A program made the position numbers and the translations under genes. A stretch of 41,958 nt of DNA from a bacterium (lineage in GTDB: Bacteria; Vulcanimicrobiota; Xenobia; Xenobiales; JADMJV01), in NCBI GenBank assembly GCA_030149525.1, contig JASBRJ010000033.1, positions 1-41,958 on the forward strand, given 5' to 3'. This document shows, one piece after another, positions 32,142 through 40,056 of the stretch. The notes under the pieces are model-generated. The model saw only the letters and a program-made list of their open reading frames with translations, made no database searches and was not told where the DNA came from. How positions within the stretch are numbered: the stretch's first letter is position 1; each line of letters opens with the position of its first letter.

Positions 32142-32162
32142 AAAATCCCCTGGGGGATTTCG
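32142..32162. repeat. Right inverted-repeat element of the NYN/HNH cassette
   Basis: Its reverse complement reads CGAAATCCC, then CCA, then GGGGATTTT, differing from 30121-30141 only at two central positions. The asymmetric ends (CG on one side, TTTT on the other) show that the two copies are inverted rather than direct. Confidence 0.6.
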
Positions 32163-32169
32163 CCGAGTC

Positions 32170-32189
32170 GAGCATTGTTTTCAATGCTC
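32170..32189. repeat. Perfect hairpin next to the right repeat
   Basis: GAGCATTG, TTTT loop, CAATGCTC: an eight-base perfect stem seven bases after the right inverted-repeat element. Confidence 0.6.
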
Positions 32190-32535
32190 AGAATCCTGGC
32201 CGGCTCCCCGCAGACCCCAGAGCTATAAGCCCGATGAAATGAAGCCGACACGTTCTTCTAGACCTGAGCCAAACCCAATTCCACCAAGCTGCTCAGGTAC
32301 GACAGAAAGGTCTCCGGCAACCGAGCACTTCTGCCGCGAGACTGTTTGAATTTATCGAGAATTCAGAAGCGCTCGGCCGGCTAAGTCACATACGTTCGCC
32401 GTCACAGTTTTGCAGCATCAAACATTCATGTCAAAGAGATCTAGACAATATTCAAATCCACCCTATGGCGTATGACACTTTTTTGACGTCAAGGACGTAC
32501 TCTCTGGAAAAGTTCGACAAAGAATTGAGACAGAA

Positions 32536-32880
32536 GTGAGCAACTTTGTATCTATAGATTTTCCCATCAGACGCACTCCGCCGAAGCCGCTTCAACAGCG
32601 CTCGGAAGAATTGAAGAAAAAGCTGGAGAGATTTGAATCGCAAAACAAGCCTCCGGTATACACTGGCCCGGAGGACCGAGTGGACCATTCGCCACAGTTG
32701 GAGGCCGCCACGCGCTCCATTCTTACGACTGGAGCAACCACTGCATACGGCGCTTTGAATGGATTGCTTCTCGGCGGCGCACTCACGATGTGTGGTGCAA
32801 GTGCGTCCACCGCAACAGCGGCTATGACCCTTTGCGCCGGAGTAGGGTTTCTGGTCGGCATTAGCCTGAACCGACCATAG
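32536..32880 (+). CDS. Small membrane-associated protein with Gly/Ala-rich C-terminal helices
   Basis: The 114-residue product from GTG 32536 has a polar, Pro/Lys/Glu-rich N-terminal half (PIRRTPPKPLQQ, then EELKKKLERFES) and a hydrophobic C-terminal half (AYGALNGLLLGGALTMCG, AAMTLCAGVGFLVGISL) that could form two membrane helices. Architecture resembles the glycine-zipper protein at 25968. No family recognised. TTGACGTCAA lies 44 bases before the start. Confidence 0.6.
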   Translation: MSNFVSIDFPIRRTPPKPLQQRSEELKKKLERFESQNKPPVYTGPEDRVDHSPQLEAATRSILTTGATTAYGALNGLLLGGALTMCGASASTATAAMTLCAGVGFLVGISLNRP

Positions 32881-33013
32881 AACCCCAGCAGCCATTGGCC
32901 GATAAATCTCCCGAACTGACGAACGCTAAATCAGACCTAAGCCCGGGCTATCCAAGAAGTTTTGTGGCCGACTTCTCCACCTTACGGAGCGAGAGCCACA
33001 CTAACCCTCAAGG

Positions 33014-36000
33014 CTAAACAAAATTCAAATCAACCCTCTGCTGCCCACTCAACCCCTCAAAATGAACCTCATACCGAACCAACCCATCCTTTCCAGGCTT
33101 CTCCTTGATGGAGTAAGGCGGGCAGTTTTCGCCTTTGACAGGTCGTTTGCCGCGGGGGAGCGGGGGAGTTTCTAGGACGAGTTCGGGGACGGCGTCGAAG
33201 TTGCCGTCCAGGTTGAAGCGGTAGCTTTCCTGGTCTTTTTTGTAGTCGTGGGTGACTTCCCATTCGTGGGCGCTGCCGGGGTTGGTGAACTTCATGGAGA
33301 CGGGACCCTGTTGAGTGCCTTCGGGGAGGTGGGGGATGATGTCCATTCTGGTGGGGACGCCGGCATCACGATGGAGGCGAACTCCGCCGACCACCTCGAT
33401 CATGGCCCAGGGCACGGTGGCGTTGGTCCAGCCGAAGCCGGGGCCTTCACCTTGAGTTTCCTCGTAGCGACCTTTTTGCACCGGGGGATGCCCACCCTTA
33501 ACCACGTCGTAGCGCTCGAGAATGATTCCGTCTTCGGAGTGGACCTTGTCGATGGTGTCCAACCATTTCTGAGTGTGGCGAGCGGCGGCGTCATGGCGGC
33601 CGAACTGCACTTCTGACTCGATGGCCATCATGTGGAGAGGCGCCCAGCCACTTGGGCCGTTCCACTGCATCTCGGGATGTCCGTAGTCTTCGGCGGTGGC
33701 GGCCAAGCCGTGATCTTTTTCGAAGAGAGAGATGTTGTCGAGGCTGCGCTCGATCATTTCCTTCTCTTTGGGGTCGTTGGGGTCGAGCATGCCAACCCAC
33801 AAAGGAGCGACTACGGCCGAGAGGGCGTCCTCGTCTTTTTGCAGACCCTGATTCTCACCCTGAAATCGATAGTCGCGGAACATTCCGCTCTCTTCGTCCC
33901 AGCAGTGCTTGATAACATCATGCTTGATCTGCTTGGCTTCGTTGCCCCAGAAAGCACCCTCGCTGCTGTATTTGAGAAAGTCTTTCTGGTTGCCCTCTTC
34001 TTGAGCTTTGTCGCGAAGACGGAGAGCGATCGCCTCCATGTCTCTGGAATATCCCCACAGGAAGGCGTTGAGGTCTGGGGGCGCCAGGTCCATGGTCTTC
34101 CCGTAGAAGCGAGACGTTGTATCGAACCCCGACTCATCCATGGCGAACTTGTGGTTGGGGCCGCCCCACCGAGACAGGTGAACCTTCTCACCGTTGATTT
34201 CGCCCACATTGCGGCCGCCGTCTTCCCGCCAGAAATCATGGAAGTCGGAAGACATCACGTCGTAGGCTTCTTTGACCCACTTTTCCGTGGCTTTGTCGCC
34301 GAAGGTTCGTTTGCGGATCGGCTCCGACATACGGACCAGCGATGGTAAGAACGGGGGCTGAGACTTGTTCAGATAGACAGAGCGAGCGGCGTTGGGGACG
34401 CGACCGGTGCTCTTCAAGAGATAGAGCAGATTGTCGGTCATCCCGGAAACGGTCTCTTCCTGGCCCTGGAGTTGCATACCCTTGGCCATGAACATGGTGT
34501 CCCAGTTGAATTGGGTCTTGAAAATGCCAAGGCTTGGTACGGCGGCGGGGTTGAAGTACTGCATCGCCGTGTCGTGGTCTTTGACGGACGGCTCGATGGT
34601 AAGCGGCTTCCAGTTCTCGCCGATCTTGTTGTAGAGCTTGGTCCAGCCGGGGCGACCCTCTACGCCGTTCACTTCACTCCTAGGCCCGGTTTTGATGGAT
34701 ATCCAATCACGGTTGGCGTGATAGAAGCTTTCCAGTTGGGGGTTGCCTCCGGCCATGTGGAAGGCGCCCAGGATGTCCTTGGGGATGTCCACCTTTTCCG
34801 GATCGGTAAATTGGTCCAATCCGTAGGCTTTGTCCCCGAAAACGAGGTGATCGTCGGTTTTGGTGACGTTGAGCTCCTGACCGTTGCGGCGAAGTTTGAA
34901 GGCGTTTTCGCCCAGTTTGGCCGCCTCTATGCCGGGCATATTCAGCGCTAGTTCGGTGGAGCCGAGTTTGAGGCTGTCACCCTCTAGAGGTTGATACCGC
35001 AGCTCTTGAGGTTGTGCCGGCTTGACCTCACCGTTGTCAAAATCAATACCTAGAAAGACCTTGTCCAGGCCCTTTTCCTTCAGTTCGCGGATCACCGGCA
35101 GAGAGACCAGACTCTTGTCCATCTGGCGCAGGCGTCTGTCTAGCGCACTAGCCTCACGAACATTGACTTTGGGAGTTTCCGTTTGTCCCAGATTGCCCGC
35201 CGCCTGGCGAAGGCGAGAGAGGCCTTTGGGAGAGACCCACGCTTCCAAGCCTTCTTCGCTTTCCTTAGCAGGGGTTGTCGGAGCCTCCAGCAGGGCCCTG
35301 GTGGAGAGGCCCACAGTGGAAGTGTCGTCGGAGGAGAGAGCCAGTTTGGCCGCATGGTTAAGCTTCTGGGCTTCCGCCTTGAAGCCGTACTTTTCCAGCC
35401 CCTGGGCAAACCCTAAGAGATCGCGTGACTGGGCGGGCGTGTCGGCCTTACGGTCCCAAACGGCTGTCCCGTCGGGCTGCAAGAATTGCCGTGTCGAGGA
35501 GGCCAGCCGTGTGGCCATGGCCATCTCTTTAGGATTGTTTGGGTCCAAGAGTCCGGCTTCCAACACGGCCAGAGAGGCCAGGGTTTTCACCTGGGAACGT
35601 TGTCCGTCGGCCACTTTCAAGTCGTGAAAAAGGCCGCTTTTCTCATCCCACATCTTGTCCAGAATGGTGGCTTTGCGTTGAGACGCCTTGTCGCCCCACT
35701 CTTTGGCCTTCTTGGTCCATGAACTGTCCTTGGTGCGAACCGCCATCTTGAGAGCCATACTTTGCAGATCCCGCTCGGTTCGATAGAGATGAGCATTCAG
35801 ATCCACGGGGTTGAACGGCATGGGGTCGCCGTCGTAGCGAGCTTTGTTCTTGGCTCCCCCGGACTCTTCGAGAGTAGCGTCGTGAGAGTAGTCCACATCG
35901 CAGAAGCGATTCAGACCGTTCTTGCTCTGTTTGAAGTATCCGTCGGACCAACTGTGCTTGTGGTCGTCGGCGATCACTTGGTAAGAGCGCTGAAGAAATT

Positions 36001-36631
36001 CAGGGTCCTCGTGGCGATTCGCTTCTTCTAGAAGCAAAGAGGAAAGGCGGGGCATTCCCGCCCGGCCTAAATCGTTGAGTTGGTTGGTTCCGGGGAGAGC
36101 GGTGTACTTCTCACCAAGGGCCAGCCAGTTTTCCAGCACTCCACGAGCCTGGGCGTGACCCCCTTTGGCCCTCAATCCCCGTACCACAACGTCAACGTCG
36201 TTTTGCTCCATGCGACCGTTGCTGTCGCCGGGATAGGGGAACGGCACGTCGATCTTGTCGGGATGGTACTCCGGGGTGAAGGTGAGATTCTTCGACCAAT
36301 CGTCTCGCTCTTGGCCTTCGAAAACAGAGAGAAACTTCTCGGTGTGGAGAGTTTCCGGCCGCAGCAGAGGTGAAAGCGCGGGAACCGCAACCTTAGGACG
36401 TTGCTGGGTGAGAGTGGCCGGAGGAGCCGACGACTCTCCGGATCGTCCGGCTTCGTTGGTCCCTGTATCGGTCTTTTGAGATTCCAGAGACTTGAGTTTG
36501 GCGGCCAGGACCCTTTTGTCCACCGGATCCTTCGGCGCCTCAACTTTTTTCTTTTCAATAGCTGGGGTGGGCGCTTTGAATTTCTTAACAGGCGTAAAGA
36601 CGACCCGGTCTACTTCGTTGTTAATTTTCAT
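33014..36631 (-). CDS. GH37 trehalase-like protein with duplicated (inactive) N-terminal half
   Basis: A 1205-residue protein. The second half (about residues 655-1105) carries the GH37 trehalase signatures: FKTQFNWDTMF, MDESGFDTTSRF (catalytic acid Asp), MQWNGPSGWAP, LERYDV (catalytic base Glu) and GPGFGWTNATVPWA. The first half (about 85-455) repeats parts of the same helical barrel (VDLNAHLYRTERD versus PDLNAFLWGYSRD; MWDEKSGLFHD versus CWDEESGMFRD), but ESGFD becomes ESGGA and the WD block is missing, so it is probably non-catalytic. No signal peptide; the first 70 residues are basic, Pro/Lys-rich. The C-terminus (about 1110-1205) is beta-rich. ATG 36631 has GGAG six bases upstream; a GTG at 36643 would overlap that site. 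Trehalase hydrolyses trehalose to glucose. Confidence 0.85.
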   Translation of the reverse strand: MKINNEVDRVVFTPVKKFKAPTPAIEKKKVEAPKDPVDKRVLAAKLKSLESQKTDTGTNEAGRSGESSAPPATLTQQRPKVAVPALSPLLRPETLHTEKFLSVFEGQERDDWSKNLTFTPEYHPDKIDVPFPYPGDSNGRMEQNDVDVVVRGLRAKGGHAQARGVLENWLALGEKYTALPGTNQLNDLGRAGMPRLSSLLLEEANRHEDPEFLQRSYQVIADDHKHSWSDGYFKQSKNGLNRFCDVDYSHDATLEESGGAKNKARYDGDPMPFNPVDLNAHLYRTERDLQSMALKMAVRTKDSSWTKKAKEWGDKASQRKATILDKMWDEKSGLFHDLKVADGQRSQVKTLASLAVLEAGLLDPNNPKEMAMATRLASSTRQFLQPDGTAVWDRKADTPAQSRDLLGFAQGLEKYGFKAEAQKLNHAAKLALSSDDTSTVGLSTRALLEAPTTPAKESEEGLEAWVSPKGLSRLRQAAGNLGQTETPKVNVREASALDRRLRQMDKSLVSLPVIRELKEKGLDKVFLGIDFDNGEVKPAQPQELRYQPLEGDSLKLGSTELALNMPGIEAAKLGENAFKLRRNGQELNVTKTDDHLVFGDKAYGLDQFTDPEKVDIPKDILGAFHMAGGNPQLESFYHANRDWISIKTGPRSEVNGVEGRPGWTKLYNKIGENWKPLTIEPSVKDHDTAMQYFNPAAVPSLGIFKTQFNWDTMFMAKGMQLQGQEETVSGMTDNLLYLLKSTGRVPNAARSVYLNKSQPPFLPSLVRMSEPIRKRTFGDKATEKWVKEAYDVMSSDFHDFWREDGGRNVGEINGEKVHLSRWGGPNHKFAMDESGFDTTSRFYGKTMDLAPPDLNAFLWGYSRDMEAIALRLRDKAQEEGNQKDFLKYSSEGAFWGNEAKQIKHDVIKHCWDEESGMFRDYRFQGENQGLQKDEDALSAVVAPLWVGMLDPNDPKEKEMIERSLDNISLFEKDHGLAATAEDYGHPEMQWNGPSGWAPLHMMAIESEVQFGRHDAAARHTQKWLDTIDKVHSEDGIILERYDVVKGGHPPVQKGRYEETQGEGPGFGWTNATVPWAMIEVVGGVRLHRDAGVPTRMDIIPHLPEGTQQGPVSMKFTNPGSAHEWEVTHDYKKDQESYRFNLDGNFDAVPELVLETPPLPRGKRPVKGENCPPYSIKEKPGKDGLVRYEVHFEGLSGQQRVDLNFV

Positions 36632-36720
36632 GATTCGCTCCACACCGACTGAGCGACAGAACTCTCGCCGGTTCTTTACCTTCTTGCCGTTCGGCCTCAG
36701 GTCTCCTCTCCCATGATGGG

Positions 36721-37629
36721 CTAGTCAGGTGGGCAATTCAAGGGTTTTGACATTTTGTTAACTTCTCGCAACGCTATAAGGACGGCTGGACGGGGTTCAG
36801 AACCGCAGAAAAGCTTGATTTTTCGTCCGTCCGAAGTGGCTATTCCGTTCACTCGGATCTGCTTGCCGATGTAGAGGGGGCCTTTGAAGCTCACATCGGC
36901 TCGAACAGGCTTTTCTGTTTGAAGCTCTTCCAGTCCGCTGCAAGCCCTAGCTACGCCCCACATCCCGTGGGCCAGATCTTGGGGAAAACCGAAGAGGCGG
37001 GCCGTCCAGGGGGAGATATGGATCGGATTGTAGTCTCCGGTGATAGAGGCATAACGGCGGCCTGTATTTCCCGGTATATCGAAAGGAGTCAACTCTTCGC
37101 CCTCTTCAGGCCAATCGAAGAGTCCGGCAAGCGGACTTGCCGGGTCTTCGGTGGAGAGCTTCTTTCTGACCAGAAAGGTGCTCACTTCAGCCCACACCAG
37201 TTCCTCGCCCACTCGGGCTTCGGTTTCTAGATCGAATTCGATCCCCTGAGGGCGAAATCGAGCTTGCCCGGTGGAGACGAAGAGGTCGAGTCGCTCCTCG
37301 ACCGCGATGGGCCTGTAGCGAACGGCATGATTACGAAGATGGAGCGAGCCGAGTAACCCGAGGGGAAACTCCGGCTGAGTCATGAGCGACAGGTGGAGTG
37401 GGCTCACCAGAACATGGGGGAAATGGAGAGGTAAGCCCGGCTCGCTCTCTACCTCACAGCAGGCTCGGTACCGGGAAAGTTGCTTCTCATCGATCTCCAA
37501 GCCCCGCCAATTGGCTGTCAAGCGCGGGAAATCTTGGCTTTCAGAGATCCCGCTCCGCCGGGTGAGTAGAAATCTTCCATAAGCTCTCCAGAGAGAGGGC
37601 GTGTGGCGATATTCCAAGGAGCGAGCCAA
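36721..37629 (-). CDS. MaoC-like hot-dog hydratase
   Basis: The 302-residue protein is a double hot-dog MaoC/FabZ-type fold. The C-terminal domain has the hydratase motif: RRYASITGDYNPIHIS (Asp and His of the YxxxSGDxNPIH consensus), followed by FPQDLAHGMWGVARAC. The N-terminal hot dog is degenerate, with HFPHVLVSPLHLSLM. Members hydrate enoyl-CoA or similar thioesters; the exact substrate is unknown. The TTG at 37629 starts three bases after the stop of the peptidase-like gene, so it is tightly coupled, although no functional link between the two is obvious. Confidence 0.78.
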   Translation of the reverse strand: MARSLEYRHTPSLWRAYGRFLLTRRSGISESQDFPRLTANWRGLEIDEKQLSRYRACCEVESEPGLPLHFPHVLVSPLHLSLMTQPEFPLGLLGSLHLRNHAVRYRPIAVEERLDLFVSTGQARFRPQGIEFDLETEARVGEELVWAEVSTFLVRKKLSTEDPASPLAGLFDWPEEGEELTPFDIPGNTGRRYASITGDYNPIHISPWTARLFGFPQDLAHGMWGVARACSGLEELQTEKPVRADVSFKGPLYIGKQIRVNGIATSDGRKIKLFCGSEPRPAVLIALREVNKMSKPLNCPPD

Positions 37630-37631
37630 AC

Positions 37632-38771
37632 TCAGAGACTCAACTCTTCGCCCATATCGTAGCGTTTCTTGCGGCCACTTCTGTCGAAGACGTAAACGCC
37701 GTCTTTCTGTCCTAGCGACCTGGCTTTGGTGTCTTCCATCTGGTCCAGAAGTAGGAAGCTCCCCTCGTTGAGTCCCACGCAGACTTGTTCCCCGAAACGA
37801 TGGGCCAAATAGGCCAGATTGTGAGGGTCGTCCACTTGAATGCGGTCGTCGCAATGGGGGAAGATTTGAAGGTTACGGACCATTCCAAACCCGCGGTCGA
37901 ACAGCTGAAACTCTTTGCCGTGAGCAAAATCGTCGAAGATGATGATCCGTTCGCATAGAATCAGTGAACCTGCGGAAACCGTGATAAAAGTCGTTCCCCT
38001 GCGCAGAGCTTCCACGAAGGCGCTTCTCAGATGAAAGAAGTTGAGAGCTCGGTGCAGCTCCTCCAAATGTCCGCCGAAGATAATGACGGTGCTGGATTGA
38101 AGCAGTGTGGCCTGCAGCCGGTCACGCAACTCTAAGTAGAGCGGATTGTAAAAGAGTCCTACCCCTTCTCGAAACTGATGATCGAGATCGGTGATGAGTC
38201 GAGTGAGTCGATGATCATTTTCCACCAATCGAGATACTGTGTCTTCGAGATCCTGAACCAGAAAATCGGAGAGGAGTTCGATGCCTCGGAATCGCCCGGG
38301 GATGCGGTGAGCTTTCTGGGTGGTTCGGCTGAGCACCGTGCTCAGATCAACGTTGGGTTGAAACTGCTTGAGGTGTTCGAAGGCTCGACGCATTTGGGCG
38401 ATATAGAACCCGTTCTTCTCCAGATAGATGGCCCTGGTTCGCCGAATGAGTTCGTCCCGCTCGGCGTAGGCGTGGGCCATGGCCGGTTCTTTTTTCCGGA
38501 ACTCTTTGAGAGCGTGGAAGACCGAGAGATTGACCACTCGCTGATCGTAGTCACCCTGGTAGCGCGGCTCGATACCGATCTCGTAGAGGGCTTTCTTGAT
38601 GTGCGATTCCTGGTGTTCATTATCTCGCCAGGCCGCCGTGATTAAAGTGACGGTTCTCTCTTTGCGGATTTGGGGGTCCTGGTGGCGAGATTCCAGGATG
38701 TGCTCTCGGGTCGCGTAGATGAGGTCTTCCTCGGCTCGCGCGTTCCCGTTAATGATCATTCGTCCGGCCAT
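37632..38771 (-). CDS. Peptidase S51/cyanophycinase-like protein with helical insertion
   Basis: The 379-residue protein has the S51 core: RTVTLITAAWRDNE (about 39-52), VIIFGGHLEELHRAL (229-243) and the nucleophile elbow TFITVSAGSLIL (Ser266 at the SAGA position). Typical S51 enzymes are about 230-280 residues. Here about 130 residues of helical sequence (about 90-220, FRKKEPAMAHAYAERDELIRRT through LELRDRLQATLL) separate the first strand from the GG motif. The C-terminus has FGEQVCVGLNEGSFLLLDQ. Members cleave acidic dipeptides or cyanophycin. No cyanophycin synthetase is in the window. ATG 38771 chosen over a longer 38822 start. Confidence 0.72.
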   Translation of the reverse strand: MAGRMIINGNARAEEDLIYATREHILESRHQDPQIRKERTVTLITAAWRDNEHQESHIKKALYEIGIEPRYQGDYDQRVVNLSVFHALKEFRKKEPAMAHAYAERDELIRRTRAIYLEKNGFYIAQMRRAFEHLKQFQPNVDLSTVLSRTTQKAHRIPGRFRGIELLSDFLVQDLEDTVSRLVENDHRLTRLITDLDHQFREGVGLFYNPLYLELRDRLQATLLQSSTVIIFGGHLEELHRALNFFHLRSAFVEALRRGTTFITVSAGSLILCERIIIFDDFAHGKEFQLFDRGFGMVRNLQIFPHCDDRIQVDDPHNLAYLAHRFGEQVCVGLNEGSFLLLDQMEDTKARSLGQKDGVYVFDRSGRKKRYDMGEELSL

Positions 38772-38878
38772 GGGCGCTTTCTCTTCTGAGAAAGGTGGCT
38801 CTCTCCTCGGAGGGCGGAGCAACTCCGGTCCACCAAGGCGCGGAAGGTTCGGAATCAGAATGTCGGGAACACGGCTCT

Positions 38879-39982
38879 ATGCCACCTGAGGCCAAAGAAC
38901 CCGAAAAAAAAGCTATCGACGAATTTCGTGCCTTCCTGGAGAATCATCGGGATGAAAAGCATGTCATTGTCATTCAGGATTACCCCGATCCTGATGCGAT
39001 TTCATCAGCCCTGGCTCACCAGCTGATTGCGGGTGAATACGGGATCAGTTCCGATATCGTCTATTGCGGGGAAGTGAGCCATCCGGAGAACCTGGCTCTG
39101 GTCAGAGTGCTTGAGGTGGAGATGATAAGCTGGACGCCCGAGTTTGAAGCAGCGAGCTACGACGGGGCCATCTTTATCGATAACCAGGCGGTCAATACCA
39201 CTCTCTGGCCCAAATTACAGGAGGCCGGCGTGAAGCCTCTGGCTGTGGTAGACCATCACTCCATGCAGGGGGGGCCTCAAGTAGAGTATTGCGATCGACG
39301 TCCCCTGGGCGCGACAGCGACGATTTACACCGAATACATTCGCGACGGGATGCTTGAGTTAGAGAGTGCCAACCGCACCCACACACGGCTCGCCACGGCT
39401 TTGATGCATGGAATTCGCACCGATACGGCCAACCTGGTGAACGCCCGTCAAGAGGATTTTGTAGCAGCAGCTTTCTTGAGTCGTTTCATGAACTCCAATC
39501 TCTTGGGCGAGATTCTTGGAGTCAAGCGGAGCAATCGGGTCATGGAGGGGATCGAGAAAGCCTTGAGTACCCGCCGCCAGGTCAACCATCTGACTCTCGC
39601 CGGAATCGGTTATCTCCGTCGTAAGGACAGGGACATCATTCCCCAGGTGGCCGACTTCTTGCTCACCGAAGAAGATGTCCACACCGTGGTGGTCTATGGG
39701 GTCGTTATGACCGACGAGACCGGGGAGTCGATTGTGGGAAGTCTGAGAAGTTCCAAGCTCACGCTGAGTCCGGACGAGTTCCTCAAGGATGCCCTGGGAG
39801 TAGACTCGGAAGGAAATCACTACGGCGGCGGTCGGCGCAATGCCGGTGGCTTTGAGATTCCCCTCGGCTTTATGTCCGGGAGCTACGACGACGAATACGA
39901 CCAGCTTAAATGGCAACTGGTTGAGAAGAAGATACAACAGATGATTCTCGGCAAATTGGGGGCCAAGGATAAGGCCACCTAA
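38879..39982 (+). CDS. DHH/DHHA1-family phosphoesterase
   Basis: The 367-residue protein has the DHH metal motifs: IQDYPDPDAISSAL (about 31-44), AIFIDNQ, VVDHHSM (about 120-126) and LMHGIRTDTANL. The DHHA1 part ends with GGGRRNAGGFEIPLG, in which Arg replaces the His of the usual GGGH motif. Such enzymes act on nano-RNA, PAP or cyclic dinucleotides; the absence of PAS/GGDEF parts makes it NrnA-like rather than GdpP. ATG 38879 follows a short divergent gap with the peptidase gene. It ends at a shared terminator. Confidence 0.85.
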   Translation: MPPEAKEPEKKAIDEFRAFLENHRDEKHVIVIQDYPDPDAISSALAHQLIAGEYGISSDIVYCGEVSHPENLALVRVLEVEMISWTPEFEAASYDGAIFIDNQAVNTTLWPKLQEAGVKPLAVVDHHSMQGGPQVEYCDRRPLGATATIYTEYIRDGMLELESANRTHTRLATALMHGIRTDTANLVNARQEDFVAAAFLSRFMNSNLLGEILGVKRSNRVMEGIEKALSTRRQVNHLTLAGIGYLRRKDRDIIPQVADFLLTEEDVHTVVVYGVVMTDETGESIVGSLRSSKLTLSPDEFLKDALGVDSEGNHYGGGRRNAGGFEIPLGFMSGSYDDEYDQLKWQLVEKKIQQMILGKLGAKDKAT

Positions 39983-40003
39983 GATCGGCTAGGATGGTCG
40001 GAA

Positions 40004-40036
40004 CAAAAAAAAGCGTGGTCCGAAAACCACGCTTTT
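40004..40036. terminator. Bidirectional Rho-independent terminator
   Basis: A-tract, nine-base stem AAGCGTGGT / ACCACGCTT (40011-40034), T-tract. Its symmetry serves both the DHH gene (plus) and the convergent BI-1 gene (minus). Confidence 0.9.
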
Positions 40037-40056
40037 TTGTTTGCTTAGTCTTTGTT

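Larger units (their letters stand above)
31980..32535. other. Long intergenic region with nested hairpins, no gene called
   Basis: About 555 bases without a convincing gene. A 60-codon TTG frame at 32046 runs through the palindromes and is not called. Contents: CCTTGAGGC near 32065 and GCCTCAAG near 32131 (inverted), the right repeat element (32142-32162), an eight-base-stem hairpin (32170-32189), and the palindrome TTGACGTCAA at 32483-32492 close to the next gene. The density of inverted repeats suggests an element boundary or structured RNA. Confidence 0.5.

Noticed and set aside
32046-32228. 60-codon TTG frame downstream of the HNH gene
   Set aside because: Runs straight through the palindromes and hairpins; coding potential looks poor.
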